Shown here: positions 17,640 through 25,346 of the stretch, piece after piece
Layout of the letters: every line of letters starts with the position of its first letter
Numbering within the stretch: position 1 is the stretch's first letter
NCBI GenBank assembly: GCA_913009575.1
Contig: CAJVWH010000006.1
Location: 1 to 33,592 of the forward strand
Source of the DNA: an uncultured bacterium
GTDB lineage: Bacteria > Patescibacteriota > Minisyncoccia > UBA9983
Direction: 5' to 3'
Length of the DNA: 33,592 nt
The notes under the pieces: generated by a model
Seen by the model: the letters and a program-made list of their open reading frames with translations, nothing else
Databases searched by the model: none
What the model was told of the DNA's origin: nothing
Translations under genes and position numbers: made by a program

Positions 17640-17780
17640 TCAGGCCTTCTTCTTTTCTCCAATAAAAAACTTTCTTTTGGTGGCATTTTTGTGCCACCTT
17701 GTAAGGAGCTTTAAAAGCTCCTTTTTGGATTTGGTTGGTTTCCCAACCAAATCTTTTTTTGAAATTTTTTTCAATTTCAT
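17640..17780 (-). CDS. Candidate 46-aa lysine-rich small protein (not in ORF track)
   Basis: Minus-strand AAAGGAGGTGAAAAATG start; translation MKLKKISKKDLVGKPTKSKKELLKLLTRWHKNATKRKFFIGEKKKA*; convergent with mltG, divergent from mnmA. Confidence 0.6.
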   Translation of the reverse strand: MKLKKISKKDLVGKPTKSKKELLKLLTRWHKNATKRKFFIGEKKKA

Positions 17781-17828
17781 TTTTCACCTCCTTTTGTATT
17801 TTAGCAGGTTTGTATTATTATTCAATGT

Positions 17829-19028
17829 ATGCGAAACGGGAAAAAGAAAACAAAGGTTTTTGTCGCCATGTCAGGCGGGGTGGACAGCTCTGTGGCGGTC
17901 TTATTGCTCAAACAAAAGGGATATGATTTGGCGGGGTGTTTTATAAAGGGATGGTATCCCGCTGGGTTTATGTGTGATTGGAAACGGGACAGGCGGGACG
18001 CGATGAGAGTTTGCGCCAGGCTCGGCATACCATTCATCACCATTGACGCGGAAAAGGAATACAAGCGGGAGGTGGTGGATTATATGATACGCGAATACAA
18101 GGCCGGGAGGACTCCCAATCCGGACGTGATGTGCAACAAGAACGTCAAGTTCGGCGTGTTTTTGGAGAAGGCTTTGGAAATGGGCGCGGACAAAATCGCC
18201 ACTGGACATTATGTTAGGTTGCGCCGCGCCCATCAAACGCCGGCCGATCACTTGGAAGTTGAGCTTCCACTTGGAAGCTCAACTTCCAAGTGGCGGTTAC
18301 TTCAAGCCAAGGACAAAAACAAGGACCAATCATATTTTCTCTGGATGCTTACGCAGGAGCAATTAAAGTATTGTATGTTTCCAATCGGCAATTTACTGAA
18401 ACCGAAGGTTAAAAAAATCGCCCGCGAGGCCGGGTTGCATACGGCGGAGAAAGATGAGAGCATGGGAGTTTGTTTTATCGGTGAATTTAATATGGTTGAT
18501 TTCTTGAAGAAGTACATTAAGCCCAAAAAAGGGAAAGTCGTTACCGCGGATGGCGAAGTGGTCGGCGAGCATGAGGGAGCGGTTTTTTATACGATAGGCC
18601 AACGCCACGGATTCGGTGGCGGTGGCGGCATTCCTTATCACATTGTGGCGAAAGACATTAAGAAAAATTTATTGATAGTTGCGGACAAGGCGCGCGAAGG
18701 TGAGTTTTATAAAAAAGAAGTGGAAATTGAAAGTGTAAACTGGATTTCCGGCGAATCGCCAAATCACTTGGGAGCAGGGCACCCAAGTGCACTTGGGTGC
18801 CCTGCTCCCAAGTTGCTGAAGGCGCGCATCCGTTACCGCCAGCCGCTTCAATCCTGCAGAATTATTGTTCCAAAAAACTCCCAACAAAATGGTGTTAATA
18901 AAATGCGGTCGCTTAAAAATAACACCATTTTGGTAAAATTTTTCAAACCGCAGCGCGCCGTTACCCCAGGGCAGTCATTGGTTGTTTATGACGGTCAAAC
19001 GATGCTGGGAGGAGGAATAATAAAATAA
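17829..19028 (+). CDS. mnmA: tRNA 2-thiouridine(34) synthase MnmA
   Basis: VFVAMSGGVDSSVAVLLLKQKGYD, RTPNPDVMCNKNVKFG, KDQSYFLWML, MGVCFIGE, IRYRQPLQSC, VKFFKPQRAVTPGQSLVVYDG. Confidence 0.96.
   Translation: MRNGKKKTKVFVAMSGGVDSSVAVLLLKQKGYDLAGCFIKGWYPAGFMCDWKRDRRDAMRVCARLGIPFITIDAEKEYKREVVDYMIREYKAGRTPNPDVMCNKNVKFGVFLEKALEMGADKIATGHYVRLRRAHQTPADHLEVELPLGSSTSKWRLLQAKDKNKDQSYFLWMLTQEQLKYCMFPIGNLLKPKVKKIAREAGLHTAEKDESMGVCFIGEFNMVDFLKKYIKPKKGKVVTADGEVVGEHEGAVFYTIGQRHGFGGGGGIPYHIVAKDIKKNLLIVADKAREGEFYKKEVEIESVNWISGESPNHLGAGHPSALGCPAPKLLKARIRYRQPLQSCRIIVPKNSQQNGVNKMRSLKNNTILVKFFKPQRAVTPGQSLVVYDGQTMLGGGIIK
18249..18292. repeat. Perfect palindrome in mnmA (copy 1)
   Basis: CACTTGGAAGTTGAGCTTCC-ACTT-GGAAGCTCAACTTCCAAGTG; 20-bp perfect arms. 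Confidence 0.97.
18766..18813. repeat. Perfect 48-bp palindrome in mnmA (copy 2)
   Basis: ACTTGGGAGCAGGGCACCCAAGTG|CACTTGGGTGCCCTGCTCCCAAGT; 24-bp perfect arms, no loop. Confidence 0.97.
18885..18932. repeat. Inverted repeat in mnmA (copy 3)
   Basis: CAAAATGGTGTTA (18885-18897) / TAACACCATTTTG (18920-18932), 13-bp perfect arms, 22-nt loop. Confidence 0.9.
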
Positions 19029-19049
19029 TTTTTATGATATATTAAAAAT

Positions 19050-20045
19050 ATGCTGAAAAAACAATATCTTCCCAAAGAAAAAATTATAAGCATTTTGAAT
19101 GAATATAATATTGGAGTTATAAAAAAAATTGAACCTTTGGCTACAAGCGGAAATATAAGTTATATTGTTTTAACGGACACTGATGAGTATTTTTTGCGTA
19201 TTTCTCCAGATGGAATAAGATGGCGATCTCGAGGCGAAATAGAAGCGGAGCTGGAATTAATTAGTTTTTTGTCTGAGAAAGGAATTCCCGTTATAAATGC
19301 GGAATTGCAAAAAAACAAAGAAACAGTCATTGAACTAGATAATAAATTTGGATATCTTAGAAAATACAATAGAGGGGAAGAAATATTAAGTCCTGATACA
19401 AAACATCTTAAAAAGTTCGGCAGAATCCTTGGGAAATATCACAAAGCAATTGAAGGATATAGGACAAAAAACCATAGAAAGCATACTTGGGATTTGGAAG
19501 AAACAAAGAAAAACTTTAAACAAAACAAAGAAATAATTTTAAAAAGCAGTTTTTCTAAAAAGGAAGAATTTATAGAAAAATTTGAGAAGGAGATATTTCC
19601 GCTGAATTTTCCAAAAAATCTTCCATTGGGAACAATTCATGAAGATTTAGGCAAAAGGCATGTTATTTGGAGAAAAGACAGCATTATTGGAATTATAGAT
19701 TTTGATAGATGTTATTTTGGAAAAATAATTTTGGATTTGGGGCAGGCATTGCGCGGATGGTGCTTTATTGATGATTGGTCAAATTGGAGCAATAAAAATT
19801 TTAAAGCGATTTTAGAAGAATACCAGAAAGAAAAAAAATTAAATGGTTTGGAAAAAGAATATCTTATAGATGCCGTTAAATTTGCAGTATTGGAAAGGGG
19901 ATTGTCTTTTTGTCTGCGTTTTATTTTGGTTACGCAAGATCCTGAAGACGGTGATTACGCGATGAATTCAGTTTCTGAAAACGGGTTTTTAAATATTATA
20001 GAAAAAAACAGGGATAAAATTGAGCAAATAATAAAAGCCGCTTAA
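19050..20045 (+). CDS. APH-family phosphotransferase
   Basis: LGTIHEDLGKRHVIW...GIIDFDRCYFGKIILDLGQAL resembles the catalytic and DFD motifs of the APH/choline-kinase-like family. Confidence 0.75.
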   Translation: MLKKQYLPKEKIISILNEYNIGVIKKIEPLATSGNISYIVLTDTDEYFLRISPDGIRWRSRGEIEAELELISFLSEKGIPVINAELQKNKETVIELDNKFGYLRKYNRGEEILSPDTKHLKKFGRILGKYHKAIEGYRTKNHRKHTWDLEETKKNFKQNKEIILKSSFSKKEEFIEKFEKEIFPLNFPKNLPLGTIHEDLGKRHVIWRKDSIIGIIDFDRCYFGKIILDLGQALRGWCFIDDWSNWSNKNFKAILEEYQKEKKLNGLEKEYLIDAVKFAVLERGLSFCLRFILVTQDPEDGDYAMNSVSENGFLNIIEKNRDKIEQIIKAA

Positions 20046-20079
20046 TTTTGTTGTAAACATACAACAAAATTAAGCGGCT
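20036..20079. terminator. Bidirectional hairpin spanning two convergent stop codons
   Basis: AGCCGCTTAATTTTGTTGTA-AACA-TACAACAAAATTAAGCGGCT: 20-bp perfect arms covering the stops at 20043-20045 (+) and 20078-20080 (-). No canonical T-tract. Confidence 0.75.
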
Positions 20080-20623
20080 AGATGTCCAATCTGAATTTTG
20101 GTCCCTTGGAAGACCAATACGACCGGATAATAGTATGAGGATAAGGACTGACCGCCTGTAAATCTTCACGAATCCATTTTTTCCTGTTTTTGAAATCATG
20201 GATTAATGCCTTTGTAATCGGCAGTATGTTTCGCCAATCTTTTTCTTTGCCAGTCCCTCTCCATCCCGTCTCTGCTTCCCAAGAAAACTTACCCTGATTA
20301 AACCAAGCAATAATTCTTGGAAGCCAAAAAATCAGGTGTGTCAGGAAGCCAGTTTTTACATACAGAATCAAATCGTAGCTTTCCAGCGGCAATACAGCAG
20401 ATTTTAACGGGCCGTGTACATCTTCTATAATATACACGATTTTTTCTGAAAAACTTTCTGGCAGTTTTTCAAGGCAATCCTTGTCTGTAGGATCCCTAAG
20501 TTCTTTGAATTCATCAGCGTCGTAATGGACTACCGATAAACCAAAGGATCTTAGTTTTTTTATTAGCACCCTTCGCAAAGTGCTTTTGCCGGTTATCCCG
20601 ACTGCTGTAATGAGAATTTTCAA
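20078..20623 (-). CDS. P-loop kinase-like protein; probable TTG start at 20623
   Basis: KILITAVGITGKSTLRRVLIKKL (Walker A-like GxTGKST). AAGGAGGTG Shine-Dalgarno fits a TTG at 20623 better than the track's GTG at 20635, which overlaps that site. Confidence 0.7.
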   Translation of the reverse strand: MKILITAVGITGKSTLRRVLIKKLRSFGLSVVHYDADEFKELRDPTDKDCLEKLPESFSEKIVYIIEDVHGPLKSAVLPLESYDLILYVKTGFLTHLIFWLPRIIAWFNQGKFSWEAETGWRGTGKEKDWRNILPITKALIHDFKNRKKWIREDLQAVSPYPHTIIRSYWSSKGPKFRLDI

Positions 20624-20692
20624 TGTTGTTCTCACCTCCTTTTTAATCTGCCCACATTATAACAAACTGAATTTATTTGTCAAGGTCAAAAT

Positions 20693-20717
20693 AAAAGAGC
20701 GGAAATACCGCTCTTTT
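20693..20717. terminator. Rho-independent terminator, T-tracts on both strands
   Basis: AAAAGAGCGG-AAATA-CCGCTCTTTT, lying between the Cys-rich smORF and the kinase-like gene on the minus strand. Confidence 0.8.
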
Positions 20718-20737
20718 TAACTGTTTTTTCTCATTTC

Positions 20738-20869
20738 TTATCTGCATCCGTGGCAGCCGCTGCACTGCCTGCAGATAATTCTTTTTCCCGACGAATTTAT
20801 AATATCCATCGGGAAATTCATAACCTTTTCTTTTTTCAGTATTGGCTTTGCATAAGGTTTCTTTTTCAT
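20738..20869 (-). CDS. Candidate 43-aa Cys-rich peptide, RiPP-precursor-like (not in ORF track)
   Basis: Minus-strand GAGAGGAGAGGTAAAAAAATG; translation MKKKPYAKPILKKEKVMNFPMDIINSSGKRIICRQCSGCHGCR*; followed by a terminator. Confidence 0.75.
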   Translation of the reverse strand: MKKKPYAKPILKKEKVMNFPMDIINSSGKRIICRQCSGCHGCR

Positions 20870-20970
20870 TTTTTTACCTCTCCTCTCTATATTTATTTGT
20901 TAATTTTGTTCTAGTTTGATATTACCGCAAAAACTGGAAAAAAGCCAGATGTTTGATATTATAAACAACA

Positions 20971-22761
20971 ATGGCATCAAAAGAAATTAGGCGAAAATTT
21001 TTGGAATTTATGGAGAGCAAGGGACATAAAATTGCGCCTTCGTCTTCGCTTGTTCCGGAAAACGACCCATCGGTGCTTTTTACCACTGCCGGAATGCAGC
21101 AATTTAAGCAGTATTATCTTAATCCCGGCGTGGCAAAGAATTCCAGAATTGCAACGAGCCAGAAATGCGTAAGAACGGTTGATATTGATGAAGTGGGGGA
21201 TAGTACGCATCTTACTTTTTTTGAAATGCTGGGCAATTTTTCATTTGGATATCCCAATAAAGAAAACTCGTATTTCAAGAAAGAAACCATAGAATATGCC
21301 TGGGAATTTTTGACGGAAGAGTTGGGCGTTGATAGAACAAGAATTTACGCGACTTATTTTAAGGGTGAAAAAGGAGTGCCGGAAGATAAGGAATCATTGG
21401 AATTGCTGAAAACAATAAAGGGACTCAAAGAGATAAAACCGCAGGGGTTTGAGGATAATTTTTGGTCGCTTGGAACCGAGAATTCCCCGGGCGGGCCGAC
21501 CGTTGAATTTTACATAGACGAGATTGAAATATGGAATTGCGTTTTTAACGAATATGTTTTTAGAAACGGCAAGTATGAACCGGCGGAAAATAAAGGTGTT
21601 GATACGGGTATGGGACTGGAGCGATTGGCGACAATAATGCAGGGCAAGGATAATGTGTATGAGACAGATTTGTTCACGCCGATAATTAAAAAAATAGAGC
21701 TATTGGCAACGAAGTCCGGTGTCGTAGCTAATGTGAGGATTATTGCGGACCATATCAAAGCAAGCGTTTTTATAATCGCTGACGGGGTTGTTCCTTCAAA
21801 TGTTGGCAGAGGATATGTGTTGAGGCGCCTGATTAGGCGCGCAGTTCGTTACGGAAAATTGTTGGGCATTGTTTTTTTTACTTCTAAGATTGCCGAATCA
21901 GTGATAGAAATTTACAAAGATGTTTATCCTGAAATTAAAAAAAATAAAGAGAAAATTTTTGGCGAATTGGGCAAGGAAGAAGAGAAGTTTGGAAAAACTT
22001 TGGAAAAGGGATTGCAGGAAATTATAAAATTTGAACCTAAATTTAACGAAGCCACTGGATTTTTGGAGTTTGGGATAAATGGACAAGCACTTTTTGATAT
22101 TTATCAGACATATGGTTTCCCGTTGGAAATGAGTTTAGAAGAATTGGATAAAATTTACTCTAAACATGAAATTGGTATTCCTGCAGATTTTAAAGAAGAT
22201 TTAAAAAAGTGGTTTGAGGAAGAAAAAGAAAAATGGAAAAATCAATTTCAGGAAGAATTGAAAAAACACCAAAAACTTTCCAAAACCGCTTCCGCCGGAA
22301 TGTTTAAGGGCGGGTTGGCTGACTCCGGAGAGGAGGCGGCCAAATTGCACACCGCCACGCACCTTTTGCAGGCGGCGTTGCGCGAGGTTTTGGGCGAACA
22401 TGTCACGCAGAAGGGAAGCAATATTACCGCGGAGCGGTTGCGTTTTGATTTTTCCCATCCAGAGAAATTGACTGACGAGCAGAAAAAGAAAGTGGAAGAA
22501 ATCGTGAACGAAAAAATTAAAGAGAATTTGCCTGTTGTTTGCGAAGAAATGAGTGTGGAGGAGGCGAAAGAAAAGGGGGCGCTCGGAGTCTTTGATGAAA
22601 AATACGGCGACAAGGTGAAAGTTTATTCCATCGGAGATTTTTCTAAGGAAATCTGTGGCGGTCCGCACATTAAATCAACCGGTGAATTAGGTCATTTTGA
22701 AATCAAAAAAGAAGAAGCAAGCAGTGCGGGGATTAGGCGCATCAAATCGGTTTTGGAATAA
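20971..22761 (+). CDS. alaS: Alanyl-tRNA synthetase lacking the C-terminal C-Ala region
   Basis: RRKFLEFMESKGHKIAPSSSLVPENDPSVLFTTAGMQQFK, editing-domain HTATH and CGGPH; ends at SSAGIRRIKSVLE. Confidence 0.95.
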   Translation: MASKEIRRKFLEFMESKGHKIAPSSSLVPENDPSVLFTTAGMQQFKQYYLNPGVAKNSRIATSQKCVRTVDIDEVGDSTHLTFFEMLGNFSFGYPNKENSYFKKETIEYAWEFLTEELGVDRTRIYATYFKGEKGVPEDKESLELLKTIKGLKEIKPQGFEDNFWSLGTENSPGGPTVEFYIDEIEIWNCVFNEYVFRNGKYEPAENKGVDTGMGLERLATIMQGKDNVYETDLFTPIIKKIELLATKSGVVANVRIIADHIKASVFIIADGVVPSNVGRGYVLRRLIRRAVRYGKLLGIVFFTSKIAESVIEIYKDVYPEIKKNKEKIFGELGKEEEKFGKTLEKGLQEIIKFEPKFNEATGFLEFGINGQALFDIYQTYGFPLEMSLEELDKIYSKHEIGIPADFKEDLKKWFEEEKEKWKNQFQEELKKHQKLSKTASAGMFKGGLADSGEEAAKLHTATHLLQAALREVLGEHVTQKGSNITAERLRFDFSHPEKLTDEQKKKVEEIVNEKIKENLPVVCEEMSVEEAKEKGALGVFDEKYGDKVKVYSIGDFSKEICGGPHIKSTGELGHFEIKKEEASSAGIRRIKSVLE

Positions 22762-22787
22762 AAAATAATAATGTTATAATGTAATCA

Positions 22788-23984
22788 ATGAGTACCCTTG
22801 GTTTTAACAAAAAGAAAGAAGAGGTTATCGCTGTTTTTGATGTTGGGAGCGCTTCAGTCGGTGGGATGATTATTAAAACGTGTCCAGAAAGTAAACCGGA
22901 AGTTATAACTAACGCGCGAATTCCGATAGATTTTCTTTTGGATGTAAATTTTGAAGCTTTTTGGCGCTGCGCACGCAATTCACTCAAAAAAGTTATTGCG
23001 GAGCTTCTAAAAGATTCGCCACGCGGAGTTGACAAGATTTTTTGTACTTTTTCCTCCCCGTGGTTTATTTCACAAACAAGAATCATAAAAGTAAAAAGAG
23101 AAAAATCATTTGAAATAACTGATGATTTTCTAAAAAAACTTATTGATAATGAAATAAAGATTTTTGAAAGCCAATGGCAGTCCAAAAATCATCATTCTTT
23201 AGCCGGTGGCGCGGCGAATAAATGTGAGCTTGTGGAATATGATGTTATGAAGGTGTTTTTGAACGGATACCATACGTTAAAACCAATTGGCAAAAACACA
23301 AAAACGCTTGAAGCGTATATTTATATAAGCTTGGGAATTAAGGCGATTAATGAAGAGATAAGAGAAATTATTTTGAAAAATTTCGGGAAAGAAAAAGTTG
23401 TTTTTCACACCTTACCGATTGTTTCCTTTTCCATTCTGGAAGAGATTATAAAGCCGGAAGATGGATATATTTTTATTGACATTGGCGGAGAAGTAAGCGA
23501 TATTTCGTTGGTGCGCAGAGGTGTTTTGGAGGAGACGGTATCTTTTTCAAAGGGCGCGAACACTTTAATAAGGCACGTTGCGGTTAGATTCAAAACTTTT
23601 GTGAACAATGCACTTTCACTGGTTGAAAGGTTTAAAAATAAACATATGAACGTTTCCGATTCTAAAAAGATGTCGCTGCTCATTGACAAGGCGAAAAATG
23701 ACTGGTGCAGTTTTTTGCGAGAATCCTTATCCGAAGTCTCAGGGGGAAAATCTCTGCCGCAAGACCTTTTTTTGATGAGTAACGGCGATATCGGCCGTGA
23801 ATTTGTTGAATGTGCGAAAGACGATTTTTTTTCTCGCTTTACGATTTTGGGAAAAACTTTTAATGTAAAACAGATTCTGTCCGGAAGTTTAGAACATTAT
23901 TTTCTTTTTAAAAAAAGTTTTAAAAAGAAGAAAGACCTTTTTTTGATGATGGAATTTCTTTTTGTTTTGAAATCATATGAGTAA
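22788..23984 (+). CDS. Actin-like ATPase, FtsA/PilM-like
   Basis: EVIAVFDVGSASVGGMII, GYIFIDIGGEVSDISLVRRGVLEETVSFSKGANTLIRHVA. Confidence 0.7.
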   Translation: MSTLGFNKKKEEVIAVFDVGSASVGGMIIKTCPESKPEVITNARIPIDFLLDVNFEAFWRCARNSLKKVIAELLKDSPRGVDKIFCTFSSPWFISQTRIIKVKREKSFEITDDFLKKLIDNEIKIFESQWQSKNHHSLAGGAANKCELVEYDVMKVFLNGYHTLKPIGKNTKTLEAYIYISLGIKAINEEIREIILKNFGKEKVVFHTLPIVSFSILEEIIKPEDGYIFIDIGGEVSDISLVRRGVLEETVSFSKGANTLIRHVAVRFKTFVNNALSLVERFKNKHMNVSDSKKMSLLIDKAKNDWCSFLRESLSEVSGGKSLPQDLFLMSNGDIGREFVECAKDDFFSRFTILGKTFNVKQILSGSLEHYFLFKKSFKKKKDLFLMMEFLFVLKSYE

Positions 23985-25233
23985 AAAAATAATCCAAGAT
24001 ATAATAATAAAGAAAAAAACCGCCCAAAGGACGAGAATTGAGGAAAAAAAAGATAATCCTCCGATTAGAATTCCAAGGCGGAAACAGAGAAAGATAATTT
24101 CTTTTAAAAGTATCTTTTGGTTTGCTTTTTTTGCATTGTTGATATTTGCGTTTTTTTCCGCTTTAGGATTCTTTTCCTCTGTTTCAATAAAAATTACGCC
24201 CAGACAAGAATTTATCGCGGTAGATTCTGATTTAAAGGCAAAGCGCGGCGGAGATGGGGGAATTTTGCCATTTGAAACAATACGAATGAAACGTACGGAA
24301 AAGTTTGTCGGGAAATCCACTGGAGTTGAAAAAGTTGAAGATATGTCCAGTGGGAAGATAGTAATTTACAACGCTTTTAGCTCAAAATCGCAAGTACTTA
24401 TAGCTCGTACTCGCTTTGAAACTCCCGAGGGGAAGATTTATCGCATAAAAAAGCGCATTACAGTGCCCGGAGCAAAAATTAAAAAAGGGAAAATTGTTCC
24501 AAGCTCCATTGAGGCGGTTGTTTATGCCGATAAATTTGGGAAGGAATATAATATTGGCCTTAGTGATTTTTCCATCCCAGGTTTTAAGGGCGATCCGCGG
24601 TATAAAAAGTTTTACGCGCGTTCAAAAACGGAAATGAAGGGCGGTTATGAAGGAACGGTTTCAATTATCACTAAAAAAGACATTGCCGAGGGCAGCGATA
24701 ATTTAAAGAAAAAAATTAAAAATTATTTGTTAGAGTCTCTTTCCAAACAAATACCCTTGGGTTTTTTGCTTTATAAAGGAGCTTCAATTTTTAATTTTTC
24801 CGAATTGGAGAACAACCCCGTTCCAGGCGACAGAATTGAAAAATTTGAATATGGTTTAAATGGCGAGGTTGTCGGTTTTCTAATTAAAAAATCTAGCTTA
24901 GAAAAAGAAATCGTGAAGAGATACTTGAAGGATAGTATGGATGAAGTGGGCATCGTCAATATTGATGGATTTGTATTTAAACTCTTTAAATACGATAGAG
25001 AGAAAAATGAAATAATCTTTAATTTAAAGGGCAAAGCGCACTTTGTATGGAAGATTGATACCGATTCCCTTTTGGGCGATTTGGTAAAGTCCCCAAGAAG
25101 CGAATATAATTTAGTCTTTAAAAAATATCCCGCTATTGAAAAGGCGGAGATAATTTTCAGGCCTTATTGGTGGCATTATTTGCCAAAAAATAAATCACAT
25201 GTTCATTTTGAGCAGATTCTGAAGTCGGGATAG
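23977..25233 (+). CDS. Hypothetical membrane-anchored protein
   Basis: Basic N-terminus, one TM segment, long extracytoplasmic region; overlaps the upstream gene by 8 bp. Confidence 0.65.
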   Translation: MSKKIIQDIIIKKKTAQRTRIEEKKDNPPIRIPRRKQRKIISFKSIFWFAFFALLIFAFFSALGFFSSVSIKITPRQEFIAVDSDLKAKRGGDGGILPFETIRMKRTEKFVGKSTGVEKVEDMSSGKIVIYNAFSSKSQVLIARTRFETPEGKIYRIKKRITVPGAKIKKGKIVPSSIEAVVYADKFGKEYNIGLSDFSIPGFKGDPRYKKFYARSKTEMKGGYEGTVSIITKKDIAEGSDNLKKKIKNYLLESLSKQIPLGFLLYKGASIFNFSELENNPVPGDRIEKFEYGLNGEVVGFLIKKSSLEKEIVKRYLKDSMDEVGIVNIDGFVFKLFKYDREKNEIIFNLKGKAHFVWKIDTDSLLGDLVKSPRSEYNLVFKKYPAIEKAEIIFRPYWWHYLPKNKSHVHFEQILKSG

Positions 25234-25346
25234 CCGTTCCAACCCCAAAAGCCCCATCTTCCGGGTCCTTGCTTTACTTTTGCGTTTTTAGGAGTATATT
25301 GAAATTAGACGGAGTAGAAAAATTCATATAAAAAGGAGGTATAGTC

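Noticed and set aside
17677-17946. Plus-strand ORFs 17677-17946 and 17735-17926
   Set aside because: They run through the hairpin region into mnmA in other frames; the minus-strand 46-aa frame has the ribosome binding site.
21826-21846. AGGCGCCTGATTAGGCGCG palindrome-like stretch in alaS
   Set aside because: It encodes the conserved LRRLIRRAVRYG motif; the symmetry follows from repeated Arg codons, not an insertion.
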